64,000 bases of DNA from Grifola frondosa (Eukaryota > Basidiomycota > Agaricomycetes > Polyporales > Grifolaceae): assembly GCA_001683735.1 (NCBI GenBank), contig LUGG01000004.1:2170001-2234000 (forward strand), in the 5' to 3' direction. This document shows, piece after piece, positions 47,581-59,938 of this stretch; positions within the stretch are counted from its first letter, which is position 1, and the number at the start of each line of letters is the position of its first letter. A program made the position numbers and the translations under genes. The notes under the pieces are model-generated. The model was not told the DNA's origin and searched no databases. It saw only the letters and a program-made list of their open reading frames with translations.

Positions 47581-47997
47581 TGGATGCCCGACTGAGCGAG
47601 CGAAGCGAGCGAAGGAGGGCTGAAGAGGAGGCAAAAGGAAGTGTCTTGCCTGAGGGGGGCGAAGACGGCTTTCGTCGAATGACTCATCAGCCTATTTGCC
47701 TGAGGTTTAAATACCTGTGGGAGTTTGTAACCTTCTGATATATATATTATATATAATATGATGTTTGCCAATCATCCTGAAAATTGGTAGGTGTATAGCA
47801 CACCTATGGAGAATGCCATTCCCAAGATATCTAAGTGTTTGGCGATCTCAAAGTCTCTTGATGTGCTTTACAAGATGATGAAAGTGAGATCACAATAAAA
47901 ATTCAAGGCCACCCCATACATTCATGCAAATGCATCCAATATCTTTATATAGTGCTCTTAATGTGTCATACAAAGTTTGGTGTAATTCCGATAAGAA
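47581..47997. other. AT-rich interval, no gene
   Basis: Begins with a GAGCGAGCGAAG-type short repeat (47597-47615), then turns AT-rich ('atatatattatatataatatg' near 47740). No ORF of interest. Confidence 0.4.
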
Positions 47998-48810
47998 TTC
48001 GAATTTATATTGTGAAAATAATGTTTGGTCATGAGGAGAACATGGGGCATAAATTGGGATACATGCTCAACCATCTCAATTTTTCTTCACATGATGTCTA
48101 TATATGCAGAGAGGATAGGCATTCAGTTTGAAATGATTCTGACAAGGTTCAGAATTTATATTGAGGAAATGATGTTTTGTCATGGGGAGAACATGGGGTA
48201 TAAATTACAATATGTTTCCAATGACTTTGATTGTGTTTCCTAGCTATGTACATGGACATGAAGAAGATATGTATCCAGTTTTGAGTCATTTGAATGGGTT
48301 TTCAAATTTATGTGGAGAAAATAGTGTTTGACCAGGGGGGAGAAGATTGCTTACAAATTAGAAATTAGATACCTATCCAACTGACTGCATTATACATTTT
48401 AACTGTTCTTATGTCCTCTAAAGATATGGATGTGCAGTTTGAAAGTATTTTGACCAAGTTTCAGAATTTATACTGAGGAGAAGATGAATGATGTTTGGTC
48501 ATGAAGACAACCTGAGTCATAAATTAGAATGTGTGTTCAACTGACTCTATTATCCCTTGCAATTATGTTAACATACCTAATCAGATGGACATGCAGTTGC
48601 TAGCAATTTGAACAAGGTTCAAAATTTATATTGACGAAATAGTATTCCTGTATCTGGAGCGCTAATGGTATCAACCAGTGGAGCGACCTTGTAGCATTAA
48701 ATTTCATGTTGCATTCTGTCTGTGTATTATGCCATATTATTTATGTGATGTTCAAGCATACAGATCAAGTTCTGAATCAATATAAAAGAAATAGTAATGA
48801 GGCACCGGGA
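47998..48810. repeat. Diverged tandem array, units of about 150 bp
   Basis: A 'ttc(a/g)aatttatattgaggaaat'-like core recurs at about 48001, 48151, 48301, 48461, 48620 and 48768. Each is followed by 'atgtttggtcatg.ggagaacatgggg.ataaatta' or a decayed version. The units are clearly related but much more diverged than the 80-bp array. A related piece ('aattgatataaaagaaat', 'aggagcact') reappears at about 50325. Confidence 0.7.
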
Positions 48811-49049
48811 GCACTGACTTTAATAATCGATATCACATCATGAAAGACTTTATTGTTTGATTGCATTGAACATACTAGCAGATACCCATGTCATGCCATG
48901 GTAGGGGGATTTCAAATTGTGTGAAGTTATCCATTGATACATATAATCAATATCAAAATATAATATGTCGGATTCAAACAATATTAGAAAATGGACTAAT
49001 TATGACAGTCGGTATCAATTAGACTTTGAGACCGGTCAGCTAGTTCACT

Positions 49050-49800
49050 GATTGTGAAGGTGGTGGAGCTTTCAGCTTCATTTCCTCACTTTCAATGTCC
49101 CCACTGATGCTGGGAGCTTCGAAGCTAATTCTTGCTCGCTTCTTGCCTTTGTCCTGCAGGGGACTCCCAGTATGACTTCTATCTGCAATATCATCAAACC
49201 ATCATGTTCAACCCGATGCATCCGGGAGGAAGAGTGGCAGGATCTGCATGCAAATAAGAAGTGAACAGGTGAAATAAGCTTACTTGCCACCAAAGACATG
49301 AACACCTGACGTTGAGCTTCCAAAAAGTATGATGTCCTCTATTATTGATGTGAATGACTGCAGTGTCATTTAACCGCCATGAGCATGCCCTCAGCATATC
49401 TGATTGATGCCTCTGTGCATGGAAATGGCTTGAATTTTTTCAAAGCACTTGGAATCCAGAATACGAACTTCAACATGTAGATTTTCATTCCCTGCAAAGT
49501 GTTCCGGAGTGACGACACATACTGATAGGCCACGACATCGACAGTCGAAGCAGTGATATTTATGCTCGAACAGCATCCCAATATGCTCAGAAGGGGTTAG
49601 TGGTGTGAGTCAAGTCCATCAGATTGAAGAAGCTGTTATGATTTGTTAAGTTAGAGCCTTCATGTTGGGTCACCCAGCTGATATTGCCAACGATATCATA
49701 ACCATTATGCGACATTGTCTGTGAATATAGATCGCCTCTGCAGTGACCTTTGCTCCCTGTAATTTGGATGAGTTGAATACCGCAAGACAATCAACGTGTC
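49050..49800 (-). pseudogene. Decayed or unresolved spliced gene, minus strand
   Basis: Minus-strand segments look coding: MLFEHKYHCFDCRCRG, LHVEVRILDSKCFEKIQAIS, MHRGINQIC (49576-49391), IEDIILFGSSTSGVHVFGG (about 49350-49290), and a C-terminal stretch LQDKGKKRARISFEAPSI then KLKAPPPSQSVN ending at about 49050. Stops and frame changes separate them, and only some can be explained as introns. I do not recognise the family. The basic KGKKRAR patch suggests a nuclear or nucleic-acid-binding protein. It is probably a relic of a repeated gene in this AT-rich block. Confidence 0.4.
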
Positions 49801-52121
49801 CTACTTACCATAGCATATAAGACATAAGTTCCTTGGTTGGCAAAGTTGACCAAATCTTTTGTTATAAAACTTTCTTGCAAAAGATTACTACAAAAGCAAC
49901 ACAGGCGTTTCTAGCTCGCATAAAATGTGAGTGTCCAGATAGCTCCATCAATGCTCGAGATTGGATATGGGCTCACACCAAGTACACACGATCTGTCAGG
50001 ATTGTGGGCTCATTAAGACTGCGGTGGCGAATATCAATATCAATACCGTTAGCTCGTTAATGATGGATTGTGTGCACTTGAAGTCATCGCATGAAATGAA
50101 GCCAGTGCTCAAGTTATGTGCACTCGCCAACCAAACTGAGGCCCAAGTGATTTTTAGGCAACTACCAAATGAGAAAGGTATCCGAAATGAGACGTTCCAA
50201 AATGAGAACGGTATCCAAAATAAGAAATATCTGAAATGAGCAGTGTTTCAGACACCAAGCTTGACTATTACAGAAGATTTGCTCAATAGAGCCGGATATA
50301 TCATTGTTTTCCATTCAGGCAAGTTTCTAATTGATATAAAAGAAATTATGATGAGACATCAGGAGCACTAGTCGTACGACCTTTTTTTTAATTATCAGAA
50401 TGGGAGAGACCCTGTTCTATTTTGGTATTCCATTCAATATATATCTTCATAAAAGTAAAGTAAGGTGCATGGTTTTTACTAACCCAGACAGGTTTGTTAA
50501 TTAATATGGAGATAATAATATGCTATGAGAAGAGTGTAGAGAAGGGCTTGAGCATGCAGGCCGATGTTCTGACATACGTTGGAGCATCATAACATCAGCA
50601 AGGGATTATTATAACTCTGATGACACTCAATGAGACTATACATTCAATTCAGATAGTAGGCAGTCTGATTCAGGTTATATCTTGATTCCCAACCGTGGAG
50701 CCTCATGATGCATGAACTGAAAGGCTGAAGTATTGCTTAAATCCCAGGCCCATGCCTAATGATTGTCTCGTTGCAATTTTTGTCTTTCACTACTTAAATG
50801 GCCTCCACATTCCATAGAGTATAATTCATACAATGTCATTTTTCCCTATGACAGTTTCAGCCAAGCTTGGCAACACTACTTACAGCCAGCACATGGGTAG
50901 CAGTATCATATAAGTGAAGTTTATCAATGACTGTGATTTTCAATTTTTGAAGGATAATTGTTGGTGTTGTGATTACAGGGCAGTGTTTGTTTGCCATCCA
51001 CAAGAGGTTTTTTGAAAAAATGGAAGAGTTTAAGTGACAGAATCAAAAATGGAGGACATAACATTACATTTATAGAGCAGGCAGAACAGTATCTACTACA
51101 CCATCATGGTGAACAGTTCTTCATTTTCTTTCTTTTATTAGTCACCTTCATTGAACACTTAACTTCCCTCTTCACTTTTTCTCTCAAATCCCAACTTTTT
51201 TTGATAGCCTGTCTGCGTAGGTCCCACCCCTTGTGCCTATCTTCGTTTGGTTTTATGGGCAATGATTTTGTATCTGCCACATTTTTCGATAGCTTTCATC
51301 AATACAAATTGTATTTAATATGAGATGATTGCTATAAACAAGTTATGATCTCACCTCTGCCCACTGCAGTGCATAGGGCGATGCTGGTGGTGACCGCTCA
51401 TTAGTATCAAACATCCTAAAGCACAGTTGCTTAGTCAAGATACACTGCTTGAAGGGTTAGTACTACATACCGTTAAAGAAGAAACCAACAAAACAAATGG
51501 TATGATATATGCAGTGGCTACTCTTTTTTTATTGTAAAATGAGAGGCAACCAAAACCCGGGAATTGAGCCACAATATGTAGAAAATGTACAAAGTGCACA
51601 GACCATGTGAAGTGTCTATATATGTTTATTTGGTCATGCTCTTCTGATTTCGTCCATGTCTGATCTAAGCTTACAAATCATCGCTGCCTCCCAACTGCTG
51701 TATATATATTTGTTGAAACATTTTTCAATGGGGTACACTACACCACTACTGTCATGCATGACATCGACAGCTTATGGTGGCGAGTAAGTGTTAGATATGA
51801 ACGGTAACAATCCTGATGGTTGGAGATATGGTAGTAAGTCAATTTACCGTTATGTGGCGTGAATTTGGGAGTAAAAATAAGCATCAGCAGATGTGATACA
51901 CACTTTGAATAACATGCAGGACAAGGTTTCGACCAATGACACGTAAGACCAAAATTCATAAACAGCACAGAAGTGGACATATTCATGATATCACGAATGA
52001 CTTTGGTAATTACAACACCAATCGTTCATTGGACTAGTATAAACCTGTAATTTTTGAATACATACTCCAGCAAAGGTGTGATTTATTTTGGGGAGTATAG
52101 AAAGTCACCGAGAGGTGTATG
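49801..52121. other. 2.3 kb AT-rich, no gene recognised
   Basis: Only short frames are present (for example 50991-51323). Scattered similarity to the 48-kb array occurs at about 50325. Nothing else can be supported. Confidence 0.4.
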
Positions 52122-52974
52122 TCAGTTGTCATCATCATATCCATCGCTCGAACGTGAAGTCTGAGAGCTATCCTCATCGTCTCCTTCCCCACCTTCCCCA
52201 CTCCAATATGATCGCTGATCATCCCCACTGTCTTCCGTCACAACATTGCGATCCTCTTGCCATTCCTCCTCTTCATCGTCATATACGTCCTGCACGATAT
52301 CTGCCTTCCTTCTCGAGCGCGGTGGTTTTCGCATATTCTTAGCTATGTTTGACCGTTTCTTGTTGAGGGCTCGCTTCTTCTTCCTTTCAGAGGCCATGAT
52401 AGTTCTTGCTGCATCCTGTGTAAGTCCCCGTGATACAAGAAGCTTCTTCATGAACTCCGTTCGAGGCTCAGTTACTCGTGCCCTGCTTGCACCAGGTTTA
52501 GAGCGTTTACCTGCACCCACACGCTGTAGTCGATAGAATTCTGGGTTAGTGATGACCTGAATCGATTCATCCCGTTTGCACCAGACGTAACCATGATGGT
52601 TTGGCGTTCCCCTGCTTGCGACAGGTAGACACTGAGTGTTGGTAAAGATTTCTCGGAGATGAGACGAAGAGTCTCTCTGTCGTCATCACCCAAGCCGTGA
52701 GGACCTGATGATACGTCCGATATATCCGGCTGATGAGTAGAAGCTATTCCATTGTGATCCCTGATGAACTTCATGTTCGATGTCATGAAAGAAAATATCC
52801 ATGCGAGATCTGAACGTCATTTCAGGTCTACCTCTGATGCCACCGTCCAGACCAGCATTGCAGGGTAGGAATTTGACGTTTGTAATTGAGACATAGATGG
52901 TTTCCACAGTCCAAATGCCCATAGCCTCTTGCAAGGTATTTGGCGTGATGAGACGATCCCGCACTACCCATGTT
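52122..52974 (-). pseudogene. Out-of-frame C-terminal part of the large Ulp1-like gene
   Basis: Immediately after the in-frame stop at 52975, coding-like sequence continues in other frames: FLRETWVVRDRLITPNTLQE and AMGIWTVETIYVSITNVKF, then SRGTPNHHGYVWCKRDES and VITNPEFYRLQRVG, then a basic block (KKKRALNKKRSN, KPPRSRRK) and an acidic tail (DDEEEEWQEDR... SSDGYDDDN) ending at 52122. Two or three frame changes are needed. The basic plus acidic tail looks nuclear. The full-length ancestor protein probably ended here, so the present gene is truncated or the consensus is in error. Confidence 0.6.
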
Positions 52975-55900
52975 TCACGAAGGAAAGCCAGAGCTGTTCA
53001 GTAAATGTGACGAAAAGTCGTCCCGCTTGTAGAGAGACGTCCCAGATGGTATGTAAACCCATGGACGGATGACTATCCATGGGAGTGTTCTATCACCCTC
53101 GAAAGCTCGGACCACCATAGGAGCAGGTCCAAGAGGATACTCTACAGATGGACCCTCCATATCGGGCAGCTGCTTCAAAATACGAGCACTCCTTTTGCTG
53201 TGATATCCCATAGCTCTCATTACATCCACGTCATCGACTTCCTCAACCTCGGGAAGTGGATTCTCATCCGTGATGTCAAGGTCATGCAGGAACATCATAC
53301 CAAACCTCGACTTGATTGCACGAAAGCGTAACAGAGCAAGTGATTCCTTGACATGGGCCGGAAGAATCATGGGCGGGCTATCCACACAGCGGATTAGATG
53401 AGATATGATGCCTGTGATTATTCCATAATTCGTAGGAGGTGCTTTGTGGAGACGAATCTGAACTTGCCGAAGTTCTTCGATCCGTCTGGTGAGGAACGTG
53501 AATAATGAATCTGTACGAATCCACAGGATTGGATCGGATTTAAGAAACTGTTCCACCTGCCAATCTCTGTGTATGAGACTAAAGAACGGATGGGCGAAAA
53601 GAAAACATACAAGTGTTTTGCAGTCTGTGAATATCTGCTTGAGGGCTGAACCTCCTATGCGATATTCGTCGCGGGTTCCATAATAGCGATGCCTTGCATC
53701 ACCACTGAACAGCTTGACACGGCGTGCACATTCCGCATGGTATTGTTCATTGACATCATAAGCATCTCCATCCTGGGCAAAAAACGGGATATTGTCCTTT
53801 GTGCGAGTGACCTCGTAGACGAGGTTATATGCCGATCGAAAGAGGACATGAGTCCTCCGAGACCGTTCTTTAGACATCTCCGCCTGAATCCCGCCATATC
53901 GACCGAGTGTGTTCAAGTTATGCATGGTCCCAGAATTAAATCCTGCAGCACCGAAGGAGGCATCCAAAGCATCCAATCTCCACAGGCCTACCACAGGCTT
54001 ACGCAAAGTGCTTTTCTTCGGATTAAATGAGAAGGCGAGATCCACAAGGAGCTCTCCATTGGTGCGGTCCATCATGTAATCCAAATCCAGCTGAGGAAAT
54101 TCTGTCCTGAGGCGTTCCCAGGGGTTTCTTCTATCGTCGATTGTATGAACGGACTGCTGCGTTTGCAACTTCAAGTTCTTTCCCTCGAGCACAAAGAAAA
54201 ATGACCGGTAACGTCTGAGCGAGGCGTCACTGGACTCTGCCAATATGTCGAACATAGTAGACTGTATCCGCGCGAAGTTGTCGGCAGATATAGCAACCGT
54301 CTTGGGACGATAGTAGTTACCCTTTCGCTTATCCTTCGTCGCGGATTTTAGCTTGAACTCTTCGACGTTATAGTCCACATATGGTAAGATGCTATCCTCG
54401 GCATTAGACACTACTGCCGGTAGCACGACCTGATTCCAAAACAGGGCCTGGACTTCATAGGGCATTAGGGCCTCTCGTTTCCCGGTGAACTCGTCTCTGT
54501 GTATCATTCTGGGAAAGAATATGTTGATTGTGATGGGACCGGCACCGTCGACCAGTTTCGCGAATGTCGTGTGTGGAATTGCACTAAGGGGGAATGACTG
54601 CTCGATCCACTCTCTTTGACCATTACGCCTATCGTCATCAGAGGGCGGAATGAGAATCTCGGCAGAGACATGATTGCTCTTTCGGATCGGTGGTACTCTG
54701 TTCACTGTTGGACTCATAGCAACATGTGCACAAGTCCTAACCTTGACAAGTTTTGTGACCCAGATGAGGCTATCGATGTCGATAGACACATCTATATCTG
54801 ACGGAGACAAGCAAATGGCATCTCTTTCGGGATCCACTTCAAGGTAGTCCCCTTCCTTTGTACGGCCACAGATGTAGAGCGCTCTGCTGGCTTCCGATCC
54901 AACCTCGCCGGCCATCCTCTGCATGTCCCCGATACCCAATGTTACGATGTCGGTAACCGCAATCATATCTGGCTCCCCGAAAATGCCCCTTTCTCTAAAG
55001 AGTGGTTCGGAACACTGCGAGAATCGGATGTAGGTTTTCGGTGAGTAGTCTGATGGAACTCCGACAGTGAGGATATGCTTTGACACCTCCATTGGATGTC
55101 CAAGATAAAATATGTGTGCGAAGCGCGCGAGGAGTCGGTAACCATAGTCCGCAAATACAGTCCAGCAGCTACGGTGGGTGAGCAGGTGGTATGGCTCGAA
55201 TGTATGCATTAGGTTGGGACCTCCAAGCTCCAGACTGTTTGAATAAGGCAAGAAGTCCTCAGCAGTAGGACCATCATCATAATCATCAAAATTCGACGAG
55301 TGGCGTGGCCAGATGGGATGGTCAGGAAATGGAAGATCCACAGGAGATGTTGGTCTCGGAAACCTGCACATACTAAGCATGGACCAGTCTCCAACATGCT
55401 TCAGCCGAATTCGACCAACCCGCCTGGATGGTGGTTCGACAAGATCAGAATGTACATCAGCGCTCGTCCCTCGGCCGATCTGTAGCACAGCGGGAAGATG
55501 TCCACGGTCATGACCCTGTATCAATGGCTGACAACCTGCCTGCGCACGCACTCCCGAGTTAATGTTGTCCTGTAACTGGGAAGCGTTCGTCAGGGCATCA
55601 AATGCGGCTTTTGTGCTTCGACAGGAAATGCAATTAGTGCTCGATAGTCGTATGTTCCTAAATATCATGGCATCCTCAGCATGGGTCTGGAGCGAATGGA
55701 TTGCTTGAGTTATATCGTCCTCGATATTATATGTGGGAGCAGCAGTCGGTCGTTGATCATAGGAGGCCCATTCGACCGGTGCGCTTTCATGAAGATGCAG
55801 GAAGTCTTGGTATGCTGTGGAGAGAATGCGACATAGATCGAGATACATTTTCATCCGAATGAGATGTCCACAGATGATGCTGAGGTGCTCCATTGTACCA

Positions 55901-57176
55901 TCATCATGCAACGTTATACCGTGGCGAAAGATGTGAAGCGCTGCCATTACTGCGTGAGGACCACAGTTGTAGCCATCCATCGCCCAAGGAACATTGAAAG
56001 CAGAAATATTCTGCTGCGTGCCAACATCCCATCCGTGTAGAAGACATAGATGATGGTAGTAGCGTGGCCCCTCCCACTCCTCCCATGGATCATATATCTG
56101 TTTATCGCTCGTACGACCAAGAACGTGAATGGTATGATGCTCCATGTCCATCACGACCACGAAGTAATGATTCCGATGAAGAACGACAAATATGAGTGGT
56201 GTAATGTCGCAAGGGCCTGTGTCAGGAAGAAAATAGTTTCGACGGAAATTGTGAATGGAATATGCTTGATCATTGTAAGATTGTTCAGATTTCCAAGCTC
56301 CTGCGACGAAGGTGTCCACGTAACGTGCTTTTGATGTTGTGGAATTCATGAACCAGGCATGAAGGAGGTATAAATTGATGAGACTGAAGTCCAGCCATTG
56401 ACGGTCGGCCAGTGTATCCAAACTTGCTAGCGCAGCCTGCCACAACCATGGGTTGGAAAGGCAGCGCCCTTTGTATATGATCGCAACAGTCAAGGAAAAG
56501 CAGGTGACTAGCGTGAATGTGTAAACTCAACTGGCTCTGTCCAAACGATCTCCAAGTGACAATTCCTCCGGTGAGTTAGAACGAGTACTATTGTGTGTTG
56601 GAAATGATGGTGATCGAATCACAGTTCTTGGCTGGGGCGGTATAAATGTCGCATCCATACTATTCTCTGAGTCATCTGTAGATTCATCTCTGTCGGAGCT
56701 ATGTTCGCTGGATGACGACAGGGGATGTGACTTTGCATCCAAGAGACTGGTTAGAATTTCAGCCAGTTCGGCCACATTCTGCTCGTCATCAATACGACTC
56801 CCACTGGTCTTGATCGCTTCCAGCATGTGCCAATCAGGTTCATAACAGGGCAATGAGTCATCACCTCCTAAGGAGCTGGTTGTAGAATATATGGTTTTTG
56901 CTGTTTGTTCTGTGGCTGGTTCAGTTCGCAACGATTATGTCTGGATGAGGGCTGGTACATACGATGACATGATGAGTCGGTCCATGTCGTCCTTGTCCCA
57001 GATAGAATGGGAGAGCTGTGATTGGATATATTAAGGTAATGATCCAGGGTTGCGGCCAGGTCCTCGTGCGATGCGCTCGTCAATGGAGGTGACGGCGTTT
57101 CAGCCGTGGGTTTCAAATTCAGTAGGCGGTCGAACATGATCTGGAGGTCGTCATTAGAATCGGTGGGGGAAGACAT
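52975..57176 (-). CDS. Large protein with Ulp1/C48-like domain, unknown family
   Basis: Exons 57176-56963, 56915-56532 and 56468-52975 join in phase, giving 1,363 aa. The acidic Ser-rich N-terminus (MSSPTDSNDDLQIMFD...) spans about 200 aa. A Ulp1-like cysteine protease fold follows: WLWQAALASLDTLADRQWLD, FVVLHRNHYFVVVMDMEHH, then AMDGYNCGPHAVMAALHIF. His and Cys of the triad are present, but the Asp position 17 residues after His is Gly (HVLGR), so activity is doubtful. The remaining roughly 950 aa (for example ISADNFARIQSTMFDILAES, LDALDASFGAAGFNSGTMHN) match nothing I can name. Such large Ulp1-bearing proteins in mushrooms often accompany DNA transposons, but no transposase signature (KDZ, helicase, RT) is visible here. 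The second intron donor is GTTGAG. Confidence 0.65.
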
Positions 57177-58219
57177 ATGAGCAATAGGATCTGTAGATCG
57201 CGTCTGGGTTAGGCTGTAGGAAGTCGTTTATATGAATGTATCGACGAACAGTGTCGATGTAAATTTTGTCTCCTTTTGCCTGGAGGCATTTTGTAAAGGT
57301 GCACGCAATCTCCGGCACATTGGGGTCTTTTATTTATCATGTGTCTGTGGGTGGGATCAATGACATAAACTATGAGCGCGTCATAGGGTCATGGCGTGGA
57401 TTGGATAACTTCAGACACGCACCAACCATATGATTGTAGCCGGCACACTGGATAATTCAAATACACGGTAGGTTAGTGACGATGCCGATCATAGTTTCAC
57501 ATTTTACCTAACGTACTTCGCACCATGCATCGCATTCATGACACAGCACGTCTAACATTTTACAAATGTATACCTGTTGGTATCACATACATGACCTGCT
57601 TATCTTAGAATGAAAGGATGCTACTTGTCTCCTGTGCATCAAACCAAAGACTGTCAGTTTTCTATAAGTTCACAATTAACTAGAACACTACATTAAATCG
57701 CAATCGGAGGGATTGCCATCGAATTGAGAAACCTGGCGATGGTCTTTGTCCTGTCATCACTCTGCAGCTATACAGGGACAACTGTTGGCAAATATAACTA
57801 GAATTACTGAGGGATAGCATACCTTCCTTTCATGAGCATCAATCCTTGTACCCAAACATTGGCACGTTGTACCGTGTGTGTATTCCCATTATATCACATG
57901 CAACTGGTTCGCTGTCTCCATGCATTGAAATGAACAATATCATTGAATGGTGATAACTCATGAATCCATGGAGAGTCCCCTCATGGACATCTACTAGATA
58001 TTATGACCGCACGAAGCGTATCTGCCTTTTAAACCATGAATGCCACATATAGAAGTAAATTGATAATTATCGTATAGGTCGGGATTCGAACTCGAACCTT
58101 CCGACAACTGCAGCAAGGTCAGTAGATCGCGATCTCGATCTACGATCATGTGTCAGCGGAGTTGGGAAGCACTTCCCCGCGGAATTGGACCTTTCCTTCT
58201 TTCGAACTTCCATCATCTC
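57177..58219. other. AT-rich interval upstream of the large gene
   Basis: Promoter side of the 1,363-aa gene. No other ORF. A short palindromic hairpin lies at 58078-58105 ('gtcgg...ccgac' with 'ttcga..tcgaa'). Confidence 0.4.
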
Positions 58220-59130
58220 TGCGACCGGAAGTGCAACATATTTTCCTGTGCTCGCTGGGCCCCTGATACAACCAGCGTCCCATAGTAATTAGGTATGTCC
58301 CCTCACCTCTTACTCACCGTCGCCCTGCACGCCGGAAACGACTGCAGGTGCGATGTCGACCATACAATGTCCGCTGTGCGCTGGATACAACCACAGCGGA
58401 TGTCCTCCCCAGGTATGTCCCCCTCACCTCTTATTCACCGTCGCCCTGCACGCCGGAAACGACTGTAGGTGCGATGTCGACCATACAATGTCCGCTGTGC
58501 GCTGGATACAACCACAGCAGATGTCCTCCAGAGGTATGTCCCCCTCACCTCTTACTCACCGTCGCCCTGCACGCCGGAAACGACTGCAGGTGCGATGTCG
58601 ACCATACAATGTCCGCTGTGCGCTGGATACAACCACAGCGGATGTCCTCCCCAGGTATGTCCCCCTCACCTCTTACTCACCGTCGCCCTGCACGCTGGAA
58701 ACGACTGCAGGTGCGATGTCGACCATACAATGTCCGCTGTGCGCTGGATACAACCACAGCGGACGTTCTCCAGAGGTATGTCCCCCTCACCTCTTATTCA
58801 CAGTCGCCCTGCACGCCGGAAACGACTGTAGGTGCGATGTCGACCATACAATGTCCGCTGTGCGCTGGATACAACCACAGCGGATGTCCTCCCCAGGTAT
58901 GTCCCCCTCACCTCTTACTCACCGTCGCCCTGCACGCTGGAAACGACTGCAGGTGCGATGTCGACCATACAATGTCCGCTGTGCGCTGGATACAACCACA
59001 GCGGACGTTCTCCAGAGGTATGTCCCCCTCACCTCTTATTCATCATTCCCCTGCATGCCGGAAACGATGCACGTGTGATCTGTGCTGTTCACCATGCACT
59101 GGACACAGTTGCTGGATATAAACAAACATG
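58220..59130. repeat. 121-bp satellite with dimeric higher-order structure
   Basis: Unit starts ('aggtatgtcc') occur at 58291, 58411, 58532, 58653, 58774, 58895 and 59016, a 121-bp period (first 120). Degenerate half-units flank it (58220-58290 and 59040-59130). Junctions alternate between 'ctccccaggt' and 'ctccagaggt', so the real period is a 242-bp dimer. All three forward frames are open across the array because 121 is not a multiple of 3. Each unit contains a GTATGT...CTGCAG stretch of 56 bp and a 65-bp remainder that in one frame reads CPLCAGYNHSGC. Confidence 0.9.
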
Positions 59131-59938
59131 TGTTGTGTGATTATTACATGAGGACTTGTCCAATTGGCAATTCAGTTCTCATTGTATGTGTATTATCAAT
59201 GCAATGTATCTGTTCATGTGGAAGTGACCACTCCACTATAACACATCATGTGCAGATTATTAATAGAGCAATTTTGCATAAGCCACTTCTATCAGATACC
59301 TACCACATACATAATGTGAGACCTTTGATCACACGCATCTCTGCCATGAGAGGCATGTCTGGAGGCTGGAATCCTCTCAAACACCGAATTTGGGAACTGA
59401 TATTATTTTCCTCCATAAATCAGCCCATTAGTATAGTATACATTGTATGATTAAATATGCCCTGAATGCCAGACATGAGCAGCAGACAACATTAAAGTCC
59501 CGACATGAGAGCATCTCCATTGGCCATGAAATGTAAATGAACTCCAATCATACTATCATCGTAACTAATCCCATTTATTATGAATAGATACGGTTTAGAT
59601 ACTTGAGGTCATCGCCTAGTCCTTCCATCAACCACTGCTTTCAATCAATTGCCTTGGACGCAGAATGAGCCACCATTAACTCCTCAACAGCAACATTGAT
59701 TGCCTAAGTCGTTGACCCAAGAGAAAAGCAAGAGAACAACCCATGGGTGCCTTCCATATGGGCGCTTGTTTTGTCGCGCCGCCTGCAGCGGACCTCCCAT
59801 GCAATGACCAATCTGTTGGCCGAGGCTAATAGCTGCACATGACCTGATCTCAACGGGTTCTTCCCATGAAACTGATATAAAGTGTTCGTTGACTGCAGAT
59901 CGTTTATTCCCACGTGTAATATCTTTCCTCCATCTCCA
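59131..59938. other. AT-rich interval, no gene
   Basis: Open frame 59082-59450 (+) extends out of the satellite and has no domain. The part before 59939 is the likely promoter, or includes an upstream exon, of the next + strand gene. Confidence 0.35.

Noticed and set aside
52975..57176. KDZ, Helitron or retroelement transposase
   Set aside because: No helicase, RT, integrase or KDZ-type motifs were seen in the 1,363-aa frame. Only the Ulp1-like part is recognisable.
58078..58160. tRNA-like 'ggttcgagttcgaatccc' on the minus strand
   Set aside because: A T-loop-like box is present, but the T stem has a mismatch, no matching acceptor stem is found at the right distance, and the sequence is better explained by a local palindrome.
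58348..59121. Three overlapping long ORFs through the satellite (up to 257 aa)
   Set aside because: All frames are open because the repeat has no stops and a period not divisible by 3. There is no evidence of translation through the array.
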